64,000 nucleotides of DNA, taken from contig JAOBSW010000298.1 of assembly GCA_026214975.1 (NCBI GenBank), positions 1 to 64,000 on the forward strand, read 5' to 3'. This document shows positions 22,946-31,819 of the stretch, piece after piece. A model generated the notes under the pieces. That model was given only the letters and a program-made list of their open reading frames with translations, ran no database searches and was not told the DNA's origin. The stretch comes from Gentiana macrophylla (Eukaryota > Streptophyta > Magnoliopsida > Gentianales > Gentianaceae). How positions within the stretch are numbered: position 1 is the first letter of the stretch; every line of letters begins with the position of its first letter. The translations under genes and the position numbers were made by a program.

Positions 22946-24125
22946 TTACTTATATAAGTTTTGTCCAGATAATGTCATCAGACGATGCGTACATGATGAA
23001 GAGATTCCTTCTATTCTTTCTCATTGCCATGAGAAAGAAGTAGGCGGTCATTATAGGGTTGATAAGACTGCTAGCTACCAAGGTCCTTCAAAGTGGTTTC
23101 TACTAGCCATCTATCTTTAGTCATTCACATAAATTTGCTAGACCTTGTAGTGCATGTCAAAGGACAGGAAACATATCCGTGAGACATGAGATGCCCTTCT
23201 ATCTGATTCTCGAGGTATAGATATTTGATTTATAGGGCATTGATTTCATGGGTCCTTTCTTATCCTCTGTTTCAATAGATACATACTTGTGGCAGTTGAT
23301 TATGTCTCAAAGTGGGTTGAGGCGATAGCATCTCCCACTAATGATTCCAAGGTAGTCAGGAAGTTCCTGAAAAGGAACATTCTTTTCAGATTCGGGACTC
23401 CTTGGGCTATACTTAGTGATCAGTGAAGTCATTTCTACAACCGTATCTTTGAGAAGCTCATGAGTAAGTATGGAGTCACGCACAAGGTTAGTACCGCCTA
23501 CCACCCTTAGGGTAATGGACAAGCAGAGGTAACTAACCGCGAGGTCAAGCAAATTTTAGAGATAACCTTTAATCTGTCTAGGAAAGATTGGGCTCTTAAG
23601 TTAGATGATGCTTTGTGGGTCTTTAGGACGGCCTATAAGATCCCCATCGGTATGTCACCTTATATGATTGTGTTCGGGAATGTGTGTCATCACCTTATCG
23701 AGATTGAGCATCGAGCTTATTGGGCCACTCAGACCATTAATCTTGATGGGAAGTTAGCGGGTGAGAAGAGATTGTTGGAGCTAAACAAGCTAGAGGAGTT
23801 CCGGTTGAGTGCTTACGAGAATTCACGAATCTATAAGGAACGTACTAAGAGGCTTCATGACAAGAAGATCCTAGATCGTAAGTTTGAAGTAAAGATAAGG
23901 TTCTTCGTTATGATTCATGATTGAGGTTATTTCGGAAAGTTGAGGTCTAGATGGAGTGGCATGTATGTTGCAAGTAAGGTATTTCCTTCGGGAACCATTG
24001 AAGTGAAACATCTGGATAGGGACAAGACCTTGATGGTCAATGGCTATCGGTTGAAGCACTATCTAGAGGCTCACTTGGACAAACAAGAAGAAGTACTTTA
24101 CTTAGATGACCCCATGTATGGATGA

Positions 24126-25524
24126 GTGTTCGTATGGTCAAGCTTACGACCTTAAAATCAGAACTACTTCCGATCAACCCTTAGTTAATATTTTATTTTT
24201 GAATCACTGAGTCAATAATGTAGCATGTCAATCGAGAATGTTTTTTCATCACATAGATCTTATGTCATCCGACTCTAGCTCTATGTGGTTTTTTCCTTAG
24301 CGATTCTCATGTGATCCCTTGTTGAAGTTTTCGCGTCTTGCTTAGGTCAATGACGAATAAAGTGGTGTAAGTTGTTTCTGTGCGTTCCCTAGGTATTCAC
24401 AATTACCGCCACCTTATTTTCTTATTGCCCTTCGCATGTTACTCAACGTTTTTTGAAGTATTTGAGATGCAGGTAAGCACTTGGATGTTGGATGACCTGG
24501 AGCCGACTCATGTTAGTTACACTCCATGATTTAATGTTTGACACGGATGACTAATTCCAGAGCTAGGTACCTTTTATATTTTCTGTTTTATTATTAGTCA
24601 TTGGGGACAATGTCTATAATAAGTGGGGGGTAGGTCTTAGCTTGAATACCCCCAATTAAAAAAGGCAATAATCTTGACAAATTTGAAAATTTTAAACTGT
24701 TTTTAGCTTGCCTATTGAACGTATTGAGTAAGGAATCGGTAGAAAAAGAGCCTAGGATAATTTGAAGCTAGCTATTGCATATTCAATTTAGTATGGAAGA
24801 ATGAGCATGTGTTAGATTGCATAAAGTAATGACTTATTCATTGTTATTTTACCATTGCATTCAACTATTTGAGCACGTAGTCTGAGTGAGAAGCAATTGA
24901 GGCTAGATGTCGAGTTGTTTTAACCGAGAATCATTATTTGTCTGTGTATATACTTCAACAGATTGTTGGAGGACAAGGGAAGCAATTTGAATGCCAAAAA
25001 AGGTAAAACGGGACAAAAAGGGCTTGCCAGAGAAGAAAGAAAAAAGTGAGAAATCTGCCGAAAAGAATGAAAAAAAAAATGAAGGAAAAAAATGTCAAAA
25101 TCAAAGAAAGGCAGTGAGGGAAGCAAACTCGGAGCGTAAGACGTACGACCCTCGCATAAAAATAAAACAAACGAGGACCTTTAAGTAGTACTCGGTACCC
25201 AAGTCCGCCCGGCCTGATTAAGGTTTCATGTTGTGTAACCACATCTGAAGGCAAGAAGAGCGAGTGTATGCACAGGTAAGTTAAGATTGTAGGGTTAATA
25301 CAAATTGATTCTTTTCACGAATGCACTATCACAACGGTTTATCACACGACACATTGTTGCATTGGTAAGTGATGATTAACAGGGAGCTTATGGAATGCTA
25401 CTTGACATGTGTTCTGCCTAAAATATTTGTGGAACATGTTATAGCTAGTGGGGATTGTTTTTGGAGGTACATTCCGGCTTGATACTCTACTCGAGGACGA
25501 GCAAAGGGCTAGTGGGGGGGTAGT
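24126..25524 (+). other. Athila 3' non-coding region with polypurine tracts
   Basis: There is no gene in this 1.4 kb. A lineage-typical phrase ttggggacaatgtct then aagtggggggta is at about 24602-24633. A second purine run, agtgggggggta, at 25511-25522 lies directly before the LTR start at 25525 and is the likely functional polypurine tract. A Lys/Glu-rich 65-codon frame at 24991-25188 is a by-product of purine-rich sequence, not a gene. Confidence 0.6.
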
Positions 25525-26366
25525 TGATGACGGCAAAAATAGTATATCCCACGGCATCAACACTATACCCATTTTGAGCTAAAAATAGTTGTTTTGGCCT
25601 TTAAAAGTGAACCATTTGTGTTGAATGCGATATGTCGGGTTCATGGGAGGAGAATTTGGTATTTATCATTATTTTATCTGGAAATGGTATTTTTTCGTGT
25701 TTTATTGGATTATTTTTAGGATACGTATTTGGGCTACGAGTTAAGGATGAGTTCTGGAACAGACTGAACGAAAGTATTCGGCCTGGGGTATTCCAGAACC
25801 TTCCAAGTTAAGTCGGCAGAAGGAAAAAGACAACAATACCCCTGATTAATCGGGAGATGCCACCGACTAAAGCTTTTTTTTTTTGCCGCTCGAGCATCCA
25901 GAATCTTCCGAAACGCATTTTCTTGACCGAGAGGTAGTGTTTAGGATTTACTAAGTCGGTTTTGTGACTATAAATAAGAGGCATCGCCCTCAGAATTGAA
26001 TGTACAAAAATATTACGAGTTTCTATGCAAGAAAAGTTCTTGTTTTCTTCATTGTTTGAGAGTAGCTTATCATATTCTTGGTTGTATGCTTCGTGATTCA
26101 TTGCGGAGGAATAGCTAGAAGTTTGATCTCATGTTTCTAGGTAATCATGTAGATTCTTTCTTCTATGTTTTATGAATATGTGGTGATTATCATTGCTACA
26201 AGCATGTTAGGTTACATTACTTGTAGATCGAATTAAATAATGTTAATTTGCACCTAATTGTGATTTATATTGATTCATACACGAGAAAAGCCCGGTCTCG
26301 GGGAAAAGACTTTGTTTTGGTAGAGTACCCAATGGTCTATATTGGGGAAAAGCCTTAACTATTTAG
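25525..26366 (+). repeat. Athila 3' LTR, first part
   Basis: It starts TGATGACGGC after a polypurine tract and runs to the insertion site of the gag-only element at 26366. After that element LTR-like text seems to continue from 29884 to about 30147. The end matching 16560-16730 is not found, so the 3' LTR is truncated. Confidence 0.55.
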
Positions 26367-26611
26367 TGATGTAGCACATCCAAACTAATTATTAGTAATT
26401 TATTATGTTTTAATTAGTTAGTAGTTATATGGGCTTTTTAAGTATTGTGTTATTCCTAAATGGGCTTTGTAGCCTATAAATAGTCTAAGTTACCTAAGAG
26501 TTAGGTAAAGATAATCATGAAATATTGAATCTTTCTCATTGAGCTTGAAATTTATCTTTGAGCTTGGATTAGCTCGTGTTTTTATCCGTTTATTGTAGAT
26601 CTTCTACATCA
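26367..26611 (+). repeat. 5' LTR of the gag-only element
   Basis: 245 bp, TGATGTAG...CTACATCA. It differs from the 3' LTR only at a few positions and small indels, implying a fairly young insertion compared with its neighbours. Confidence 0.9.
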
Positions 26612-26613
26612 CC

Positions 26614-26625
26614 TGGTATCAGAGC
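26614..26625 (+). other. primer binding site, Met-tRNA type
   Basis: TGGTATCAGAGC, two bases after the 5' LTR, matches the common plant initiator Met-tRNA primer site. Confidence 0.9.
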
Positions 26626-26645
26626 TAGGGTTTTCCCCTCGCGGT

Positions 26646-28037
26646 ATGACAGCCAAAATGAGTCGAGAAGATAGCGGGATTCGCGACGTTGTTCGGAATT
26701 CGAAGATCCTTTGGGATGTTTTATCAAAAATCGACCAAAAACTTGATGTTTCTGTAGTAGAGTTGCACCGAGAAATCTACGGACTGAAGCATGAAGTTGA
26801 GGGTTCTAGCCGCCGACAAAAAGAACGAGTCTTTCCTCGTCTTGCAGTTGGTGAGCATGACAGCTATGAGCAAGAATATCGGAAGCACGCTGGTATTCCT
26901 TCTAGCTTTGATGAAATTGAACGCTGGTTTCACCACTATATGGGAAAGGAAGCTTCTTTTCACGGGTTTTACAATGGACATGGTGCATCAGATTCCCTAA
27001 TAGTCAGATTCAAGAGAAATCTTCCTTCTTTTGATGGATTTTGGCACATAGAAGATCTCTTGAGTTGGATAGATGCAATAGAAGATTTCTTTGAAGAAAC
27101 ACGTCCACCGGAACATCTAAAATGCAAAATCGTTTGGTATAAAATGAAGGGGGCTGCATATTATTGGTGGAAAATATTGCAGAATGATAGATTGTCGGAG
27201 GGTAAGAATTTGGTCATTTCATGGCCTAGAATGAGAGAGCTTTTAATCTCCAGATTTGCGCCTAGCAAGTGTTCGACGAAAGGTATGTTAGAAGTTCACA
27301 ACAACAACAACCATGAAGAGAATGAGGGGAGCAAAATGGTTGGTGATCTTTGTCATACTGCTAAAATTAGTCGGACTGAAGTTAGCAACGAAGATAATGA
27401 ATATTCAGAGGAAAAGAGTGAAGGAGCTGAAGCTATAAAGCATTCCGAGCAGGAAGGAGCTGATAGGATTGAGTACATACATGTTGATAATTCGAAGCAC
27501 GCCAAGTGTTCGATAAAAGCTCCCACTGACAGACAAGATGGCGTAAGTGATTCAAAATTTCTGTATGCGGCTGGAGATGATTCCTTCAAGCGCACCAATG
27601 AGCTTCAACATTTGGATTCAAATTCCATGGCTCCCGAGTCTTGCCTACCAAATTCAGTTGATGACTTTGAAGCTAAAAGTGTTACTGCATATCGTAATAT
27701 TGGAGCTGAATATGAAGATGCAAATACAATCAAGACTCTGATTACTAGTTCTCAAGTGGTGCCCATTAACCCATTCATCTTGGAGTTGATAAATCCCAAC
27801 TCGTTGTTTACTAGTTTAATTAACAAGGGCAGCTTAGAATGTGGTACCGAATTCGACAATGCAAATGGAGAACAGCCTCGCAGAAGAATTCTTTTGGAGA
27901 TTCAAGATATCGATTTTGTTGTTGGTAAGATACTAATGCTCAATTTTGATCCTGGTGGTGCTAAGACCAACGATCCATCCGGAGAATCACGGCAAGCTTT
28001 ATTGGCCAAAAATGAAAGAATAGAACATAATGTTTGA
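26646..28037 (+). CDS. gag: gag-like protein of the gag-only element
   Basis: An uninterrupted frame of 463 codons begins at an ATG 20 bp after the primer site. Residues about 1-60 look helical. Residues about 121-206 read as a retrotransposon gag (capsid) domain: LPSFDG, a Trp-rich WIDAIEDFF stretch, KMKGAAYYWW and a RFAPS end. Residues 215-330 are acidic and low in order, and no CCHC knuckle follows. It most likely forms the particle that packages the element RNA. It is the only long retroelement frame in the window without a stop, so it may still be expressed. No pol follows; enzymes must come from other elements. Confidence 0.8.
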   Translation: MTAKMSREDSGIRDVVRNSKILWDVLSKIDQKLDVSVVELHREIYGLKHEVEGSSRRQKERVFPRLAVGEHDSYEQEYRKHAGIPSSFDEIERWFHHYMGKEASFHGFYNGHGASDSLIVRFKRNLPSFDGFWHIEDLLSWIDAIEDFFEETRPPEHLKCKIVWYKMKGAAYYWWKILQNDRLSEGKNLVISWPRMRELLISRFAPSKCSTKGMLEVHNNNNHEENEGSKMVGDLCHTAKISRTEVSNEDNEYSEEKSEGAEAIKHSEQEGADRIEYIHVDNSKHAKCSIKAPTDRQDGVSDSKFLYAAGDDSFKRTNELQHLDSNSMAPESCLPNSVDDFEAKSVTAYRNIGAEYEDANTIKTLITSSQVVPINPFILELINPNSLFTSLINKGSLECGTEFDNANGEQPRRRILLEIQDIDFVVGKILMLNFDPGGAKTNDPSGESRQALLAKNERIEHNV

Positions 28038-28099
28038 TAGTGTGAAGAGGCAAGCGTAAGACTTAAAAGGAAAGGTTCGCTACAAAACCTATAGTTCAA

Positions 28100-28771
28100 A
28101 TGCAATCCAAAGAGCTAATGTCAACAACAGGGTTAGTTGAGATTGGCATGCCTTTACAAGATCTTGTGTCTTACAAGCTTGATGACCAATATAAGGTTAG
28201 AAGGTCAAATATGGCAATCGGTTTTGGTGTGGTCATGAGTCCATTTCCAGGTGGAAATATAAGCTTGACAAATCTAATCTTTAATGAGTGTATTTGTTTT
28301 AGTTATTTTGCTGCTAAGATTTTATCATTCTTAATTGATCCGGGCGGAGATCCGTGTATTGCGAGATTTGGAAAGTTTGAAAATTACCCCTTTCTTAGCT
28401 ACAACATATTATGGGACCGCATCAGTTTGCGAAATATAGTTGCAACAGAAGCAGCGTCGATTTGGAGCTCCAATGCCATCAAAGGAAATGGTGATCGGAG
28501 TTTTCACATGATGATTAAGGACTTGGCAACTGAGAGAAAACTACTCTATTTGTATATGAGGCTTGGGAACCCAGTTGATAATTTGATTCGCTTTATGTGG
28601 GGATATGCTTACACCAATGTTGTTGTTGAGACAAGCAGAGGCTATGTGTGTCTTTGTGAAAGTGGTAAACAAGTACCGAGGAGCCGTGAAGTTCAACCCA
28701 ACAATAGACATCAACTCGCACCAGTCCCCTACAACTCAAAGCTTACACCATGTATTTTGCGGTGGCTCTAA
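28100..28771 (+). CDS. unknown ORF in the gag-only element
   Basis: An open frame of 223 codons, about 60 bp after gag. I do not recognise it. It contains an AKILSFLIDPGG phrase that resembles a GKILMLNFDPGG phrase near the gag C-end, suggesting a local duplication or shared origin. The overlapping frame at 28605-28862 is also open. It may be captured sequence or decayed retroelement; no function can be given. Confidence 0.35.
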   Translation: MQSKELMSTTGLVEIGMPLQDLVSYKLDDQYKVRRSNMAIGFGVVMSPFPGGNISLTNLIFNECICFSYFAAKILSFLIDPGGDPCIARFGKFENYPFLSYNILWDRISLRNIVATEAASIWSSNAIKGNGDRSFHMMIKDLATERKLLYLYMRLGNPVDNLIRFMWGYAYTNVVVETSRGYVCLCESGKQVPRSREVQPNNRHQLAPVPYNSKLTPCILRWL

Positions 28772-28871
28772 TGATCAAGGATGGGCCAACGAAGGCCTAC
28801 ACCCTTTTGTGCGCCTATGCATCCTTCTTACTACAGACGACTTATGGCCAAGAAATGTGTGATTCAACCTT

Positions 28872-29378
28872 GTGGGAGTTGTTTACGAGATTTGCAATGG
28901 ACAGGGTCGGCTTTTTTGGTGTAGAAAGTTTTGTGCAATGGAATGTCTCTCGATGTTATGTCTATGGAATGCTTATCGAACACAAGGGCGATGGATGGCT
29001 CCTCCAGATGAAACTAATTTAGGCCTAATGGTTGTGTTCGTAAACGACATACGGAATGAAGGAAGAATGTATTGTGGCTTTTCAGAAAAGCAAGTTTATG
29101 TTGGTATGTTCCTTCACCAATTGGCTAAAAATCGAATGGATGAATCACAAAAGTTCACAAATGTTTACGTGAAAAATCTTTTGGTGACTACCATACATGA
29201 TGATCTGCACAGAATTTTAAGAAATTATGGTTCCATCACCAATGTAGTTGTTATAAAATATGCAAATGGGACATTTGGGTGCTTTGACCTTGATCTGCAA
29301 GTGTACAAGCTGTTCGACTTTCATGTGGCATATTTGTTTCCTGGTGTGATCTTCCAACGGATAGTGGCCTCGATCTAG
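28872..29378 (+). pseudogene. ORF with captured poly(A)-binding-protein fragment
   Basis: An open frame of 168 codons. Residues about 71-138 (29082-29285) match plant cytoplasmic poly(A)-binding protein from the end of RRM2 to the first half of RRM3: a KQVYVG-FL phrase, a short polar linker, then KFTNVYVKNL, a DDL-RIL-NYGSIT stretch and an ANGTFGCF stretch. These are the RNP2 and approach to RNP1 of RRM3. The match then stops, so the RRM is incomplete and unlikely to bind RNA normally. Residues 1-70 are not recognised. The fragment is in the same strand as gag. I infer transduplication from a host gene. Confidence 0.7.
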
Positions 29379-29640
29379 CTCGTGGACGAGCTATTCCAAG
29401 GGAAGGTTGGATTGATGAGAACATAAATATGGAAATGAAGTTCATTATGGCTAAGATACGCGTTGTTACAATCTCATCACGTTTGAACATTTTATTCAAG
29501 AATGGTTAATTTATGGAGACTTTGAAATTGTTCCATAAGGTGGTGAATGGACTTGACCCACCAATGGATCTTGATAGTGCTTGCTCGTGGATCTTTATGA
29601 GTTCGCTCGTGGACGAGCTTTTGAGGAGGAGGGATGGAGA

Positions 29641-29883
29641 TGATGTAGCACATCCAAACTAATTATTAGTAATTTATTATGTATTAATTAGTTAGTAGTT
29701 ATATGGGCTTTTTAAGTATTGTGTTTCCTAAATGGGCTTTGTAGCCTATAAATAGTCTAAGTTACCTAAGAGTTAGGAGAAGATAATCATGAAATATTGA
29801 ATCTTTCTCTTTGAGATTGAAATTTATCTTTGAGTTTGGATTAGCTCGTGTTTTTATCCGTTTATTGTAGATCTTCTACATCA
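29641..29883 (+). repeat. 3' LTR of the gag-only element
   Basis: 243 bp, near-identical to 26367-26611, preceded directly by a purine-rich tract. Confidence 0.9.
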
Positions 29884-30559
29884 TCTAGTTTCCCCGATAT
29901 GAATTGTTTTGATTACTTCTATTGTTTCGTTTTAATTAATGCATGTTTAGAACATGATCAACTCTTTGCAAATTTTCGTAAATTATTCTTGAAGGAACTA
30001 AGGTTGAAAAGAATAATTGGACAAGAAACAGTTAGATCGTTATTAGTTAACTAGCATGTGCACGGTAGTTACATAGCGAGGTTTACATTATTTATTATCG
30101 GTATTTCCTAGTTGTAAATTAGTGTTTAGTTAATATTGTTCTTGCCCGCGCATGGTAGACGTTTAGCTATTCATAGGTTTTTAGAGTCCGTGCACGATCT
30201 ATGAACTACTTTAGAAAAATACATCAGTAATTGACTCGATTCTTGGAACTTTAAATGATATTGTCCTACCACCGCCGGAGGACTCCCCTATCTTTACTAG
30301 GAAACCCCCCTAGAAAAACTATTAAGACACTGTCCAAATCCTCTGGATATTGTTATACGTCAACCTCCAAATTGAAGCCCACTATAAAAGCAACCAAGGA
30401 TGCCCCCTCCCGGTCAACAAGGAGGGCTCCACCGCCGACAATTGAATTATCGTCATCAAGGCCACAAAAGAAGGGCAGCTAGGCCACAAGAAACGTCACT
30501 TTCATCACAAGCTCAATTTCATGGCAACTTGAAATTCCTTATTCCCGAATAAAAAGCGT
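29884..30559 (+). other. Athila 3' LTR remainder and unassigned sequence
   Basis: The first about 260 bp look like continuing LTR text after the gag-only insertion. From about 30150 the match cannot be followed. A Pro/Ser/Arg-rich frame at 30255-30482 may be the N-terminal part of the Athila-like ORF that follows, but this is weak. Confidence 0.35.
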
Positions 30560-31467
30560 GACAATATTCGGGCTCAATTTGTTCCATTTCGTTTCATGCA
30601 TAGAGATTCACGTGATTCACTACGCATGTGGGAACCCGATAGGAAGCATGTATAGATAATTTGTTGGGAGGCTTATATGCATTTGAATGAGCCCTCTTAT
30701 GATGAATTAGTTTTGGAATTTTACTCTACTTTTAAATACATAGTTCTAGATCCGTTTTTAGTGGATAGCCCAAATGTGGTACAATTTCTACGGTTGAGCA
30801 ATACTTTTAAACTTGCGTTGACCGAATTAGCACAATAGTTGGGTTTTCTTGATTATGAAGTTCCTAAGTCTACGTCCTATCTAGACTATAAGTGCACTAT
30901 TCATGTTGGTTTCCTGCTTTGCCAATTCTCCGAATTAGTAGAACATCTTGGTTTCTCCTCACTGGCGTCACATACCATAATTCATCTTGGCAGCCTGCTT
31001 TGCCAATTCTCCGTCGTTTCCTTGCTTTTACTTTTCCTGGCAGCACATCCAACACTAATATATATTCATGTAGGGAGTTGTTTTTCTTGGAAAATATACT
31101 CATGGAACAAAAATTCCATTTTGGGTATTGGGCAGCTGTTCCATGTTAAACTGTGGAAAGTGATGTTTCGACTGATAAACCTCGACAGTTAGTTATGGGT
31201 CCTCTAATCACTAGGTTAGCAGTATGCTTGGCAAATTTTGATGTGACTAATAACAACCTTCACACTACACATGCCACACTATTCCTTGATTTGCCTTATT
31301 CGCGTTCATTTCACTTTGTCTCAACTAAGGACAATGTGGACACCCTCGCACCCGAAGGACACCCACGTCCACCTAAACGGCCCCGTAAATCTCTTGTGGC
31401 CACTAACTCTATAGGTACCCATCCGGATGATGAGGCAAACGGTGATGCGAGGACACATTCAGAATAG
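30560..31467 (+). pseudogene. Athila-type ORF (plant transposon protein domain), broken
   Basis: Scattered frames read like the long ORF of Athila-type elements. The stretch at 30562-30890 contains FRFMHRDSRDSLRMWEPD and a YDELVLEFYSTF stretch. The stretch at about 30975-31145 contains RELFFLENILM and FGYWAA. The last frame, 31153-31467, contains RQLVMGPLITRLAV. The domain type is inferred from memory of related plant elements. An 81 bp duplication (a cctgctttgccaattctcc phrase at 30913 and 30994) and two or more frame changes break it. It probably belongs to a second Athila-like copy or the tail of the first. Confidence 0.5.
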
Positions 31468-31819
31468 AGCTTAATGATGTGTCGACTAATATCTCAGCCG
31501 TGTATCATGTCGTTGCTACAATGACTCGATTGGTGGACACCCGACTACCACGACCCCCTCCTTCTACTGAGTGATATTCTCGTTCCCTCTTATTTTTATT
31601 TCTTTTTTACTCTTTACATTCGCCATCACAAGCATGGGCTAGTATTGTCACCACGCATTTTCATTTCCCTTTTTTTTCACGTTCTCTTAACACGTTCACT
31701 TATTTTTGCTCCATATATACTTTTTCCTCCTATTCACAATTTAGAAAATCCATTTTCACATCCATTTGATGGAAAACTAAATTGTGAATTGAGGCAAGAG
31801 ATAACAACACAAGAATAGA
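31468..31819. other. no gene seen
   Basis: AT-rich, pyrimidine-rich sequence between an Athila-like remnant and a reverse-strand Copia relic. Nothing recognisable. Confidence 0.4.

Larger units (their letters stand above)
21224..24125 (+). pseudogene. pol: Athila integrase, split by a solo LTR
   Basis: Part one (21224-21437) ends in an LKHYF-DDPYL stretch. Part two (22951-24125) resumes at the next conserved residues, and both sides fit one integrase frame once the insert is excluded. The zinc-binding start is damaged. The catalytic core shows [17 protein letters not shown] (about 23294) and the second Asp in ILSD (about 23410). A stop replaces the following Gly. The third acidic residue is in GQAEVTNRE near 23518. 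The clean stretch 23613-23924 reads AYKIPIGMSPY and AYWATQ. A C-terminal RWSGMY stands where a GPF-type motif is usual. Dead copy. Confidence 0.85.
26367..29883 (+). mobile_element. gag-only terminal-repeat retrotransposon (TR-GAG-like)
   Basis: Two near-identical short LTRs (26367-26611, 245 bp; 29641-29883, 243 bp) have perfect 8 bp inverted ends, TGATGTAG and CTACATCA. A Met-tRNA primer site (TGGTATCAGAGC, 26614-26625) lies 2 bp inside the 5' LTR. A purine run (gaggaggagggatggaga) lies before the 3' LTR. The flanks TTTAG (26362-26366) and TCTAG (29884-29888) fit a 5 bp target duplication with one change. Inside is one intact gag-like frame and no protease, RT or integrase. This is the plan of the TR-GAG class described in plants; it depends on enzymes from other elements. 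It also carries PABP-like sequence. Confidence 0.85.
16560..30147 (+). mobile_element. Athila-type Gypsy retrotransposon with two nested insertions
   Basis: Order along the plus strand: remnant of the 5' LTR, Asp-tRNA-type primer site, gag, protease, RT, RNase H, integrase, a non-coding 3' region with polypurine tracts, and the beginning of the 3' LTR. The domain order with integrase last is Gypsy. The primer site and gag/RT residues fit the Athila lineage. Insertions: a solo LTR at 21438-22945 and a gag-only element at 26367-29883. The 5' LTR is cut at 16560 by a SIRE LTR, and the 3' LTR fades out at about 30147. All genes have stops, so the copy is dead. Confidence 0.8.

Noticed and set aside
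24991..25188. Lys/Glu-rich small protein
   Set aside because: It is a by-product of purine-rich DNA in the Athila 3' non-coding region, with low complexity and no neighbours or motifs that support a gene.
25525..26600. Host promoter and gene start upstream of the 463-codon frame
   Set aside because: Polypurine tract, LTR ends, primer site and a second LTR copy at 29641 show that this is a retroelement.
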